Assembly: GCF_964199755.1 (NCBI RefSeq) | Contig: NC_133898.1 | Location: 104,088,847 to 104,152,846, forward strand | Direction: 5' to 3' | Length of the DNA stretch: 64,000 nucleotides | Source: Larus michahellis | Taxonomy: Eukaryota; Chordata; Aves; Charadriiformes; Laridae | Part shown: positions 1 through 11,322 of the stretch, one piece after another | How the letters are laid out: the number at the start of each line of letters is the position of its first letter | How positions within the stretch are numbered: the first letter of the stretch is position 1 | The notes under the pieces: generated by a model | Databases searched by the model: none | What the model saw: only the letters and a program-made list of their open reading frames with translations | What the model was told of the DNA's origin: nothing | Made by a program: the position numbers and the translations under genes

Positions 1-110
1 TGTCTCTGTTGAATTTCATGAGGTTCTTGCAAGGCCATTGCTTCAAGCTATCCAGGTCCCACTGATAGCAGCCCTACCCTTAAGCCTATTGGCTGCACCT
101 TCCAGTTTGT
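1..110. repeat. Avian interspersed-repeat fragment
   Basis: The stretch contains the phrases tttcatgaggttcttgcaag and atccaggtccc, followed by a degraded tail. I recognise this wording from a common interspersed repeat of bird genomes, probably a CR1- or ERV-related segment, but I cannot name the family. It was checked as a possible ZNF451 exon and does not fit. Confidence 0.4.
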
Positions 111-642
111 AATAAAAATTAAAAACTCATGCCTTTTAAGTAGCTGCACAACACAATTAATAGGATTCACCTTTAAAATTATGCCTTACATATAGAAAAT
201 TTTATCCCATTATAAAGTATTACCTGATACAGAGATTTAATGTGGCAAATGGCTTCCCCAAAATCTCAGACAAAAGCAGGCAGATAACTAGGTTTGCTGG
301 ATAATGGTTTGTGATAACTGTTATTATTCAATTATTTAATCAGAATAATTTATGCTAAGGTCCCTCTGCTGTATATACAAGCAAGAGAACAAGTTTTTGC
401 ATTGGCTTGCATGAAGTTAGGTTGGTTTTTTCCCCCCCTTAGGAACTGCGTAAGACTAGCAAATTGGTCGGTTAGAAGCTGTGTGTTTCAAATGATGCCC
501 CAGAAGGAAAAATCTCTAGTTACTAGTTCCAGATCCAGCTCAGCAATCTTTTTTTTTTTTCCACTTAGCAGTGAAAACAAACACACTCATGACTACAAGG
601 CCTGTATTATCCAATTCTACTGAAACAAAATACGTCCAATAC
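1..642 (-). other. ZNF451: ZNF451 intron 4 (partial)
   Basis: This is the left-edge part of the intron after coding exon 4 of ZNF451, which leaves the window. No further ZNF451 exon, including the zinc-finger part, is visible. The first 110 bases are a repeat relic, described separately. The rest is AT-rich with a T run near 550 and shows no coding signal. Confidence 0.7.
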
Positions 643-768
643 CTTAAAGGCTTTGTTTTTCTCTTCTTTTTGCTGTTTCTCTACTTCAACATGGCGTGCC
701 AGACGATCCAAGGTTGACGCAACTCGTTCTTTCTGATAGTCAATGTGATCTTTACGTTTAGTATTTCT
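643..768 (-). CDS. ZNF451: ZNF451 coding exon 4
   Basis: A 126-nt exon of 42 codons, phase 0 at both ends. The acceptor is TTTTCAATTGTAG at 769-781 and the donor is AAG|GTATTGG at 642. It encodes residues 56-97, RNTKRKDHIDYQ through KNKAFK, a basic and acidic helical stretch nearly identical to human ZNF451. The run of K/E heptads suggests a helix or short coiled coil next to the SIM module. Confidence 0.92.
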
Positions 769-3700
769 CTACAATTGAAAAGTTAAACTTTTATTTAGTA
801 ATTGTTAAGTAACAGGCAGTAATATGGTGAAAAGTGATGCCCAAGCATCAGGACATAGTTCAGTACAGATACTCCAATACTAAGTTCCATGCTTTACCTT
901 GCTAGTTTTCCTATTTACCAGCATCTGTAACTTCTGCTAAAAAATGAAACAACCCCAACTCCCCTACATATTCAAGGCAATTCATCAACAGCCTCACAAA
1001 AGCACAGGAAGGAACACGGATGATTATGCTGGGTGTCCTAGAAATCTCCAACAAATGACAAATTAACTAAATTCTTCCAAGTAGGTAAACAAAATTCCTG
1101 AAGATTTCAAAGCCAACATGTGGCCCACCTGAAACATTGAGAACCAATATCATTCTTGCTCTAAGACAACATTGCCCAGTACCTTCAGAAAGGCACATCA
1201 TTAGCTTTTTCTAGCATAAGGGATAGGCCATACACTGTACTTTGCTCCTGCTACACGAAAAGCTCTAGCAATCATCACTGCGAGTGAGCATGTGCATGTA
1301 CAGAAGACCCACCTTTCCTGGAAAGAACTAGGTTTCTGACACACATCCTCTACCGCAACACTGGAAAACAGAAGTCAAGAGATGGCCACTGCTGCCAAAA
1401 ACAACTCTGCTAGAGTCACTTTCAGTCACTGTCCCTCTCAAAGGCCCCACAGAGTAGGCACAATAAGCCTGGGGGATACATGAACTGACCAGCCTGCTTC
1501 TGACTCATAAATTCTCAGGAGGGATTATGAAGAATAAGGCTGAGTTAAGACCAGGCTGTCATCAGAATAAGGTCCTCCAACCTGCTGCTTAAATGTTATT
1601 TTAGACGGAAAAGGCCTGGGAGTAGGACAGATACATTTGCAGGCTAGAGACTGGACACAGACTTCTGAGGTCACTTGTAAAGTGGTATTTTTCTTCAACA
1701 CACTTGTTAAAAACACCAAAAGTCAAATAAAGGTTCCAAGTCCATTTCAAGAAGGCAAAAAATGTCTCTGGAAAAAGATGAATTGTTGGCACTCTTGCCT
1801 TCCACTCAACAGTAGGTAAAACTCAAAAGACTTTAATATTGGTTTATTTACTTATTACTTGTTAAAAATACATCTAACAAGTTTTTTGTGAAGAGTAACA
1901 TACATATGGAGTATAGGAAGTGAATATATGGAGTACAGGAGATTAATTAATTCATTCAACCAAGAAGTCCCAAAATACGTTTTAACATAACTCACATGAA
2001 TGTAAGAACTGCTGTTAGGTTCTTCATCCTCACTACTGACAAGATCAATGCATTCAAGTACAGGTCTTAAAGGTCCTTCCTGAAAAAGTGTTAAACACAC
2101 ACACAAAAGCATTAAATTGTCTTCCTCAAAGATAAAATGTTGCATGCATTACAGCACACTGTCAACGTTAGCTATACCTGGAGAATTTCACCAAGGTTTC
2201 AAGAGGGTGCAGTAAGGAAATTCCTGCATGGTAACTTTTGCACTTAACAGACTAATCCACAAAATTGCTAAAACATGCAAATAAATAAGTATTCACAAAT
2301 AACTAAAATATCAACACCTAGATATCAACTAGAAAAAAAATCAAATTAACAGTCTTCAGATGCTTAATAACTTTATATTCTTCACTTTCTCAATCAACTT
2401 AGACCTACATTTTTAACGATACCTCACTTGCACCATTAATTCACTGGTAATAGGGTAGCAGGCTGCTACCAAGAGAGGAACAATCTTCGATTTCATTGAG
2501 CAATGCTACATGGTTTTGCATTGTTTTTTGGGGGGTCGATTTGGTTAAAAGACATAAATTAAATTCCAACTCCAAAAAAAATTAAACTTGGGCATTTCAA
2601 ACATTAAGAAAGTGGGAAACAGTTTCATACACATTTAAACCCTGAAGGCTACTCCTTTCTGAGGAGATATTCCATAAGCAGGTTACAAAGGTCTTTGTAT
2701 TGGAATCACAATGAGGAGGAGGTCATTTTATTTTAAAAGAAAACACACTTCACCCATTCATACCACATACTCAGAAGCACAGAGACACATGCCCAAATAG
2801 TCTGTCCAGCATTCAGCTGCAAAGAAGTGCATCCAGGAAGCCTGGTCAGGACTCCGTGCAGCAATATGGAGGACAAAGGACCATGGCTATCAACAAGCAC
2901 TTAGGTCCTCTCTATTATTCCTAGCTTGGCAGCCATGTGCTTTGTCTCTCTCCATGCTGCCCCCTCCTCTGAGAGTCACTAAATGTTATTGGTTTTGTCT
3001 CCTTCTAATGATGTCTTAAGGCTCTAGCCCTGTTCTTTGTCTTGTGTAGTCATCTTGATGGTTTAAGCCTTGATTTTAATTTGTGTGAATGCCGTCCCTT
3101 GTTTTACGGATCTGAGCATCTTCAGAAACTTCATGTAAATGGTCTGTGACATCAGTGACCTGCTAGTCTAGGTAGTATCAACACCAGCTGATTTACATGC
3201 CTTCATATGCCTCCTTTTATTCATTACGTGTGGTGCTTGCACACACATTGGTGTATGTTCCCATTCACTCTCCATTCATGCCAATTCTAACATTTCTACT
3301 ACAAGCTTCTGTCAGACAGCAGAATGTTGACGTAAACACAAGACAGCAAAAGGAGAAGAAAAAACAAAAGCGACCCAAACTGTGTACATAGGTCATAAGT
3401 TTTTTAAAGAAGGTGTACAAAATAACATCTGGAGCTCCATCCACACTCACTGCAAGAAGAGTCTTCAATTTTTAAAGGCAAAAAAAGAAGCACTATGTCC
3501 ACATAATCTGATGTCAGGCAAAAAAAAGAGCCCATATCATGCTACATTATCACATGCCAAATAAATAATCAGTATAATGAATATGAAATAGGATAAGTAA
3601 GGCTAAACACACTGAACAAAATTATTCCTAGTGACTCTAACTCACATCCGTGGTCACACATGTACGCATCTTCAGTGAGAGGGAAAGTTAACTAACATGC

Positions 3701-6700
3701 CAGAAAAAGTTTCCCATCTGAATTCTGAAAGTTGTTATCTAGCCTCAAAGTAAATAAACAAAAGCAAAAGATAGTTTAAGTTTTTGTGTTTTGGTAGCGA
3801 GGACAGGTGGTGGTTAGGGTTTTTTTGTTTGGTTTTTTTTTTTTTTTTTTTTTAAAAGTCTGTACATGCAATGCCATCTACATCATATGACGGCTTTTGA
3901 CTAAACTGCAGTATTAGCCATTTGGCTGGCAATATTACTGGCAGATACCACAGAGCTGTTATATACTCTAAAGGTATTCTTTATTCGTTAAAGTGAAGTT
4001 TTCCAGGCAGAAGGACTTACGATAGTCAGCAGGCTGACTTCTTGAAAAGGTGCAGTACTGTATCCACCACCTCTGCCGCATATTGGGCAGTGTCCTCAAG
4101 ATCTTAACAATCAACCAACTAGGTCAGACTAGGAAGATTTACTGCCTCATGAGAAGTAGTGGAGAGAACATGCGTGCAATTCTCTCCAATGTCCTTACTG
4201 CATCTCATTCTTTACATTCTTCCACCTTTCAAGGCTGTAAAGCTGTTCAGCTGGCCAGGCATAAACACTCCTCATTGTCTCAGTGGGAAGGAAGAGGCAT
4301 GAGATCTTGGACAGATGACAAAAGCTCATACAAATCAAGCCGCAGGCCTCAAATTACCCCAAAAGAGTGCTTAACTTTTCACAATTAAATAAAGAGAATA
4401 TGGTTTCCTAAATTAAATCTAAAAATAAATAAAAAAACAACTTCAATGACAGATTTGCTTTTGTAGAAACTGAAAACCTCTATAAACCTATAATACATTA
4501 AATCTTTATTAAACAACAGGTGTTAGCAAGTAACAGTGCAAACACACACTCAGACCACCTGACTGTCCAATCAGTTCAATAATGTGTTTTGAAATGTTCA
4601 ATTCTGATCCTAACAGCTGTAGCTTCTTCAAATGCAGAAATTTTCCTTATTTCTGTTTACTTACTCTCTGGGTTCAGGAGCTAATTAAAAGTTAGGAAAT
4701 CAACTGCCAAAGAGTAAAGTAACTTGTTTTGAAGCCTAGGAAGTTCTAATGACCAGAACAGTAAATTCAATTTAACACAAGTAATAGTACACTTGCTTAA
4801 ATGTTGTTTGCATACATGAAAAGTTCTTTTTTCCTTCTGAATTCTGTGCCTCTTACTACACAATTTTTGTGTACTACTTTTTGGGTTGCATTCCAATTTG
4901 AACACAAATGCAACATGGTAATTCTTTAAAATGACTCCTCAAAGATACACAACCTTATTTTCCACAAAAATAAAATGGGAGGGAATATCCCAATCCATCA
5001 CAGCATCTGCCTATATGCACTCCTGAATAATAATGCAAGTCCCAAAAGTAGCATTTATTTAGGCTAGTTTGTGTTTCATTGGTTGGTAGTTTAACCTTTA
5101 GATGAAGATTAAAAGCAAATACTGAAATTAAGAGTGTAAGAACTACAATCCTGGATCCGATCAAGAACTCATCTAAGCTACAAAAGATTATTTTGAGAAA
5201 GTATAAGAATTGGCAACAACAGTATAAACTTATCCCAAGTATATCCAATCAGCAACTGCTTAAGTCAATATATTGTAAGAAAGGCAGGTATTACTTTTGT
5301 AGAGGAGAAAAGCCGTTTCCATCAGAGGTGACATGATAAGGGAATGGTGACTAAGACAAAGAGGCTCCAGCAAAGGCTTGCAGAACATCTCTTATCCCAC
5401 AGACAAAAGGACAAACTGATTCCTACTGCATTAGTGTCTAGAAGGGTAGTCAAACATTTAACCTGGGCTAATGACACTGGGCAATTTTTTTTTTTTACCA
5501 AAAAGGAAAGAAATAAACTAGTCAGATAATCCCTTTAGGTATAGCATAAAGAGAAGTAAACAGAGGCAAGACATCCGGGAAGAATTTTAAGCGCCTCAGA
5601 CAGACTGTGAACCCTGGAGTACCTAACCGATGGGAAACAGGGGAGGGAAAAATTCAGCTGGGATTAAGAAATAAAAAGGTGTGTTTCAAGAACTGAAAGT
5701 GGGCCTACTTGCTAGGTCACCCGCTCTTGCAAGAACGTGAATAAAAATGTGCTTCACAGAGGATTCTGCCTGAGCCTGTTTCATTCGGACCGGAACTTAT
5801 TTCTAACAATATGAGAAACCTTGACTGAAAGCCATCGTTAAATGTCACAACACTGGTTTAGACCCATCGCAGCTGAGTGCCATTAAATAGAAAAGACTCC
5901 AAATACTACTTCTAAAGAGACAGTGACTTCAGCCTGGGCTCATCCTGCCAGCAGTGCTCCTCTCTGCCAAATGAGCCCAGAGAAGCTGTGGGTGTCCCAT
6001 CCCTGGAAGTTTTCAAGATCAGGCTGGATGGGACTTTGGGCAACCTTCTCTAGTGGGAGGTGTCCTTGCCCATGGCAGGGCGGTTGGAACTAGATGATCT
6101 TAAGGTCCCATCTAACCCAAACCATTCTATGATGTTGATATCAAAATGAAGGCGCGAGTTCAAAGCCTCTTTATTCAGTGGTCCAGAACAGAAATCATCC
6201 TCAGGGAGGGAGACTGAGTCTAGGACTATTCTCCTCTTTAAACGGCCATAGAGGCCTTCTGAGAATTGCATGCAACCCATAGCTTCAGATGGAATTCCTA
6301 TATTTTTAATCTTGATTGGAGAAGCAGTGCCTGGTGAAACATAACCTTTTTCCAGCAAGAGCTAGCAGGTATTGCTAGCAAACATTCCCAATTAATACTC
6401 CAGTACCACGTGGAGGGAAAGTTCTCAACAGAAGGAATTCACCTTTTGCTCTGTTGGCTCACCTCCGCACAGGGTGAGTCCTAAACTGAAAGTGAAGTGT
6501 AATAACTTCATTTTTTCCAACTGGTTAAACTAAACAGTAACATAACGCAAAGATAGCGCCAACCCTGAAGATTCCATTGCTGTAGGAGAGTTAAGAAGCC
6601 AAGGATCAATTAGCTTCATGCAACTCACTGTATCTCCCCACAAGATGAACACCACCAGCTAAAAAGTACCTTCGTACACAAGACCCTGAGATTACACAAA

Positions 6701-9700
6701 AACCAACATGGACAAGCACTCAAACAACAGCCTAAAGTTGTGGCCTCTCTGGCTGACTATACTGGCATACTTGGCATCCAGAAAGCCATCAGTGCTCAGT
6801 CTTCACATCTTAGAAGCAGATCCTTCACACTCCAAAAAATTCAAAAAACCCAAACAAAAAACCCGCATGCTCCACGTCTCAATTACTTCTCTAAACAATC
6901 TTCGAAAGCCATGCTCTTCACTAACCAACAGCTACGCTGCCAAGCAATAAACCAATGGCTAAATCCCAGCTATTTCAGTTACTAGGAGAATTTCTAGGTT
7001 TTAATTGATAGAAAAATCACCTTTTGAGCCTCCAGGCAGCTCTGATGTCTGTGCTGTTATTCACAGCTTTGGTTGAAAGCATTAGCATTAAAATCAACAA
7101 AACTGTAATTTCACTATGCTATGCAAAGTATCAACTGTAACAGTTAATATAATTAAATCTGTTTAATCAGGGGCTGGTAAAGACAGAGCCTCATATTCAT
7201 CTCCAAGGACCGTTTCTTCTCAAGGAGTTCTGTGAAGCTCATTTTTACTGCCTCCAGAAGTTTTCTCAAAAAGTCCTGAACTGTGGTCTCACTTTTTCCT
7301 CCTCCCTCATTTCGATCAATCTTTGGGTAATCAAGCCTAGCAAATAGACACCTAGTCCACTGATACATCATGTAAAATTTTTTTGTTTGCTTGTTCATTT
7401 TTTAGCTTTACATGCATTCAGACCAAATACCCAGTTTACTTAAAAAAAGCACAATTAAACTTTTGCATAATTATACACACACTAGCATACAGAAAACATG
7501 AAACTAGCTTTCAGTGTATGTGATCACAGACTTAACGTATCTTTGACAAAATAACTATGTGAGCGTAATTGTGTATACACATGTAAACACACTAGTTATG
7601 GAACAAGCTTACATTAAAATAAATTTAAAAATCTGACAAATTGTACTATTTGTGCTTGAAATCTTTGTCCCAGCAGATTCACAACTTGAACACTGATGAA
7701 TAACTGACCAACATTGTGAACGAACATGCACTTAGGAAGTTTTAATTTCTTTGACATAGCAAATACAAAAATCCAAGTCCTTGGCTGACTTGGGTTGGGA
7801 GCAAAAATAAAAGTCCTCCTTCAGAGATGCTTCCTAACACCTCTACAGTTCTGTTCTGTTCCTGCTGTGATGCAACTGAAAGCTAGAGAGACAAATACTT
7901 GAGTCTGTATATCTAATATTTAACACCTCAGGGGGAAAGGAAACAAAACATTTAAATGGTAATGATCATCTTTCAGCAAACCACTTGATTTTGGTATATC
8001 CCAGGGCCAAGTGTTCTTCAGATGTCATTTTTATTGGAAAACACCTTTAAAGAAATTAGTCAGAAAAAAAATTTACGAGTGGACCATTAAAAAAAAAAAA
8101 ACCCAAAATATTTCAGCAGGAGTCCAATGCTTTCCATGCAGGCTGTGGCAACTCGAATAATCTGTCTGCTTAAGTGCTATCGATCCCATTAAACCTGCGA
8201 GTCTCTTCACTCTTGCCTTATCCTTCCCAAGGAAACAGAATGGGACCCTCCTATCCTAAAAAATTAAGCCATCAGGAATAATGGAAAAAAACAGAGAAAA
8301 CTAAAAAACTGCCAAAACAACTGAAAAACCCCACACCAAAAAACACACCCAACTTTCAAGAAAAAAAAAAAAAGAAGAAAAACACAGAGATCACAAGGCC
8401 TACAACTGTTTGTTTTCTATCAAAATGAGCACAGGTTGAGATACCTCCAAGTGGCTTCTCCAATTCAATTTATACAGTACCACCTCGTGCACTGGGCCCT
8501 CAGGACATGTGAAAAATAGTACTTAAATGATCAGGCAGCATTCATACACAACATTTATGAAGCCTATACACTTCTAGTCATACATACGATTATACGGAAA
8601 TGATGATCTAAAGCTAGTCAAATAGTTTAGAAATCCTTTTGCAAAGTCCAGGTTCACCCTCACTCAGATGAGCAAATGTGAGATTTGAGGATGCATTGCT
8701 GACATTAGATGATAGCCAGCTTTTCCAGATACAGCTTTTCTCTTGTATTCATCGATGACAACAGTAAGTTCCCCAACCCAAGATACCAATCCTGTACAAA
8801 CAGGCCTAAGCACAGTCATCTTCCTGTATACAGCAGCCTCTCTCAGAAGCAGTCATCACTGGGATCACAAAGGCTCCATATTATCCACAGGCAAAAGCAT
8901 GAACAAAAGGTAGCAGAAGTGTTGATTTTAGTTAAGTCTTTTTTGTTTCAATTACTGCTCTTGGCACTCCAGCAGTCCTTCAATTATTACACATTTAAAG
9001 CTATACCAGCTGCCTCATTCTTTGCCCAGTGTTTCAAGAAAATTAAGCTTACGCAGTCATGCCACACATAAATGCTTGCGTGTATACAATGAACTTTGAA
9101 CTCATTAGTCAGTTTTGACCAAATCAACTAAAACAAATCTCAACCAAGAAATCTCAAAGATAATCAACTACTTATAATTTTTGCAAAAATATACTTGTCC
9201 CTCATACTCGAGCAGCTGAATACCCCTGCAGAAAAAAACTGAACTTAGGCTTTAATCAAACATCATGCAAAACAGAAAAAAAACTAATCATCTAATTATC
9301 CTTCAGCACTAAAACTGAGACAAATCCATAGGAAACGAGCCATTACTAGTTAGTCCCGGCATCAATTAACCACTTCTGTCATTTGCATGACTTTTTCTTT
9401 AGGGAAAAATCACCTTTCTGTTTTTGCATGTATCCCTGCCATCCAGCACCACTTCGCTGATGAGGGACTGAGGCCACAACACAGGCAGCATCAAAAACAT
9501 TCTGGTTTTCTTGGATCTCCAGCAGATGTGTCTTAAAGTCACATTCACATAAGCCACACATCAATATTAGACTAGGTGTTGTACTGTAGCTATTACACAG
9601 TGCTTCACAATTTGAGAAGACTGTTTAAGGCCTCTAATCTGTTATTTCCTTCCTCTTTTTCTTTTGCTAAACAAGTACAGTGTTTGACATCATTTTGCAG

Positions 9701-10190
9701 AGTGAGCAGTGCTTTATTCCATTAACTTCAGTTAATAGACTATTCATGAAGCAAAACACTATCCAACAGGATTACCAGAAAAGTCATTTACAGTGACTTT
9801 TCATATACCTCATTGATCACTGTAATCCCCCACTCACCTGCTTGGATACTCAAGTCTAAATTCTCTCTATAGGACCAACTGAGATCATTTTACACACTTC
9901 CAAGGAAGGGGTAGATAAAGTTTTAAGATGAACTTGTTATCTGCCAGAGATTTACAAATTAAATTATCTTTAAATCCAAAAGTAATGCTTTCCATCAAAA
10001 TATCATCAAGATCATCAACACAGTACTGAAAGACCCCCTCCCATTTTCTCAAGCTACTGAGCATATTTATAGTAACAGGCAGTATGTTTCCAGTTCAAGA
10101 TCTACTTACTCCAACGAACTCGATCTCATCTTCACTTTCAGAAGTTGGTGATTTACTATCGTGAATGTCGACAGAGCTACAAGACTCCAT
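643..10190 (-). CDS. ZNF451: ZNF451, E3 SUMO-protein ligase, N-terminal coding exons
   Basis: Join of three minus-strand exons: 10190-10110, 2079-1996 and 768-643. They give 97 codons with all junctions in phase 0; the rest of the gene lies left of the window. Residues 23-48 contain SIM1 (IEFV), the linker motif PLRP (30-33) and SIM2 (IDLV, 38-41), followed by acidic EDEE. In human ZNF451 this tandem SIM plus PLRP unit is the catalytic module for SUMO2/3 chain extension with UBC9. Residues 56-97 form a charged helical segment (KRKDHIDYQKE, then HVEVEKQQKEEKNKAF) that matches human ZNF451 closely. The first 22 residues are acidic, serine-rich and poorly conserved. The start is the first ATG after the exon 2 acceptor. 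The protein acts in the nucleus. Assignment is by remembered similarity and is strong. Confidence 0.93.
769..1995 (-). other. ZNF451: ZNF451 intron 3
   Basis: Intron of about 1.2 kb between coding exons 3 and 4, with a GTGAGT donor and a TAG acceptor. Short open frames occur on both strands but none has flanking splice sites or familiar protein sequence. I see nothing else in it. Confidence 0.7.
1996..2079 (-). CDS. ZNF451: ZNF451 coding exon 3 (PLRP and SIM2)
   Basis: An 84-nt exon of exactly 28 codons, phase 0 at both ends. The acceptor reads CTTTTTCAG|GAAGG and the donor CAT|GTGAGT. It encodes EGPLRPVLECIDLVSSEDEE and eight more residues. It carries the inter-SIM PLRP motif and the second SUMO-interacting motif (IDLV with acidic residues after it), the core of the ligase's SUMO-handling module. 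Human ZNF451 has EGPLRPVLEYIDLVSSDDEE here. Confidence 0.95.
5274..5808 (+). mobile_element. Probable solo LTR of an endogenous retrovirus
   Basis: The 535-bp segment begins TGTAAG, ends TCTAACA, and is flanked on both sides by the 4-bp duplication ATAT (5270-5273 and 5809-5812). Near its right end are an A/T-rich TATA-like stretch (GAAATAAAAAGG, about 5667), an AATAAA signal (about 5741) and a short downstream region, the order expected for U3-R-U5 of an LTR on the plus strand. No gag, pol or env sequence adjoins it, so it is a solo LTR. The family is not identified. The 4-bp duplication is short and AT-only, so the exact left boundary is uncertain. Confidence 0.5.
5972..6135 (+). mobile_element. 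CR1 LINE 3' end, plus strand
   Basis: The 5'-truncated 3' terminal part of a chicken-repeat-1 element. It shows the typical phrases GCCCAGAGAAGCTGTGG, CATCCCTGGAAG and CCATGGCAGGG, and ends in the CR1-type ACCATTCTATGATG tail. It lies in ZNF451 intron 2 in antisense orientation to the gene. Confidence 0.9.
7153..7398 (-). other. Unassigned open stretch in ZNF451 intron 2
   Basis: A minus-strand open frame of 81 codons. Its central 50 residues (about LDYPKIDRNEGGGK through TELLEKKRSLEMN) look protein-like: mixed polar residues with an amphipathic helical pattern and no low complexity. An AG acceptor could precede the leucine at about 7336, but no good GT donor follows and the frame ends in ATTTAA. 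It could be a decayed retrocopy, an unknown alternative terminal exon of ZNF451, or chance. I recognise no family. Confidence 0.2.
10110..10190 (-). CDS. ZNF451: ZNF451 coding exon 2 (start codon, SIM1)
   Basis: The exon runs from 10193 (acceptor TTTCTGTTTAG|ATA) to 10110 (donor GGA|GTAAGTAG). The ATG at 10190-10188 lies 3 nt inside the exon, giving 27 codons that end ...EDEIEFVG in phase 0. The SIM1 core is IEFV. The N-terminal 22 residues are acidic and serine-rich, and diverge from the human start (MGDPG...). The frame continues without a gap into exon 3, which fixes the start. Confidence 0.9.
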
Positions 10191-10193
10191 TAT

Positions 10194-11192
10194 CTAAACA
10201 GAAACAAGCCAAAACATGCTTCATCATTTTATTTTGTAGTTTTCTTTAACTACACAGCATTTTCCATTTTATACCTACTTTGGCTTTACAACCTATATGC
10301 ACTCAACCAGCATCTCTGTATCATTCACTGACAATTATTCCCGATTATCAGGAAGAAACTCTTTACTGTGAGGGTGGTGAGGCACTGGAACAGGTTGCCC
10401 AGAGAAGCTGTGGATGCCCCATCCCTGGAAGTGTTCAAGGCCGGGCTGGATGGGGCTCTGAGCAGCCTGGTCTAGTGAGAGGTGTCCCTGCCCATGGCAG
10501 GGGGGTTGGAACTAGATGATCTGTAAGGTCCTTTCCAACCTAAGCCATTCTATGATTTTTGGTAATGTTAGAATAACTGGTAACAATCTTGACTCGAATC
10601 ACAGTACAATTTTTTTCCAAATATGCAAAACGTGGCCTGACCTACAAAGCATCCCAATACCTCTATTCCCCCAGCAGCCACGGCTATAGCGTACCGCCAG
10701 AGCTCAATAACACACTTAAATTCAAAAACCTTAGCGATTGCCGAGACATTACGGAGCCCTGGCCTAACGCCGCGCTACCGTCACAACACAGAGGGCGGTT
10801 TACAAACAGACGCGGGGGCGAGCTGAGGCACAATCAGCAGCTACAGGTATTTCTGATGCCTTTGGCCGCTTTAGGACTGCAGCAGCGCCAGAAGGCTTGA
10901 GCTCCTTGCTTCAAAACAAGCGCCCTCCTGCCAAACCGAAGGCGTCCGTGAGGGGCGCGGAACGGCGGCCGGCCTGAGGGCGGGCGGCCCCGGCAGGGCG
11001 GCTGTGCTGACTCACGTCCCCGTACCCGCACCAACGCCCCCCCCAGCCCCGCCGCACACCGCTCGGCCGCCGCGGCTCCCGGTGAGGAAGAGGCGGCCTC
11101 GCCGGGGGCCCGCTCCTGGCCCGGCCGCCCGACGGCGGTCGGGTCGCTAAGCGACAGCCCCCGCGCCCTTCACAATGCCCGTCCCCGCTCAC
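10194..11192 (-). other. ZNF451: ZNF451 intron 1
   Basis: About 1 kb between the inferred noncoding exon 1 in the CpG island and coding exon 2. It includes a CR1 3' end at 10344-10560. GC content rises towards the island from about 10740. The donor at 11192-11191 (GG|GTGAGC) is inferred from sequence only. Confidence 0.55.
10344..10560 (+). mobile_element. CR1 LINE 3' end, plus strand
   Basis: A 5'-truncated CR1. It begins near ATCAGGAAGAAACTCTTT, passes through GGCACTGGAACAGG and CCATGGCAGGGGGG, and ends at AAGCCATTCTATGATT. It is less diverged than the copy at 5972. It lies antisense to ZNF451 in intron 1, about 150 nt upstream of the coding exon. Confidence 0.93.
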
Positions 11193-11300
11193 CCCGCCGC
11201 CAGCACCCGAAGGCACCGCAACGCCCCGACCCAGCGCGCCTCCGCTTCCTCTTCAACCCCGGGGGCGGCGGGGAGGGGAGAGGTGGGGCGGGAGCGCAGC
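11193..11300 (-). other. ZNF451: ZNF451 exon 1, mostly 5' UTR (inferred)
   Basis: The 3' limit is set by a GG|GTGAGC donor at 11192. The 5' limit is unknown. It is placed near 11300 only because a ZNF143-like promoter element lies just beyond. Spliced to exon 2, the exon adds no in-frame coding sequence to ZNF451. If transcription starts upstream of 11365, a strong-context ATG there opens a 58-codon upstream frame that ends in TAA overlapping the ZNF451 ATG. Confidence 0.4.
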
Positions 11301-11302
11301 AC

Positions 11303-11322
11303 GGCTTGCCGGGATTTGTAGT
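11303..11322 (-). promoter_or_regulatory. ZNF143/Staf-like site
   Basis: On the minus strand the sequence reads ACTACAAATCCCGGCAAGCC, close to the ZNF143 (Staf) consensus that begins ACTACAATTCCC. Such sites are typical of CpG-island promoters near the transcription start. Its position agrees with leftward transcription of ZNF451. Confidence 0.55.

Larger units (their letters stand above)
2080..10109 (-). other. ZNF451: ZNF451 intron 2
   Basis: An 8-kb intron between coding exons 2 and 3. It holds a probable solo LTR (5274-5808), a CR1 3' end (5972-6135), a T run of 21 bases at 3833-3853, A runs near 8090 and 8360, and an unexplained open frame on the minus strand at 7153-7398. The remainder is AT-rich without recognisable genes. 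Confidence 0.7.

Noticed and set aside
1-110. Minus-strand reading ALQEPHEIQQRH, considered as the next ZNF451 exon (human GLQELEFI)
   Set aside because: Only LQE matches, a stop lies just upstream, and the plus-strand wording fits a common avian interspersed repeat.
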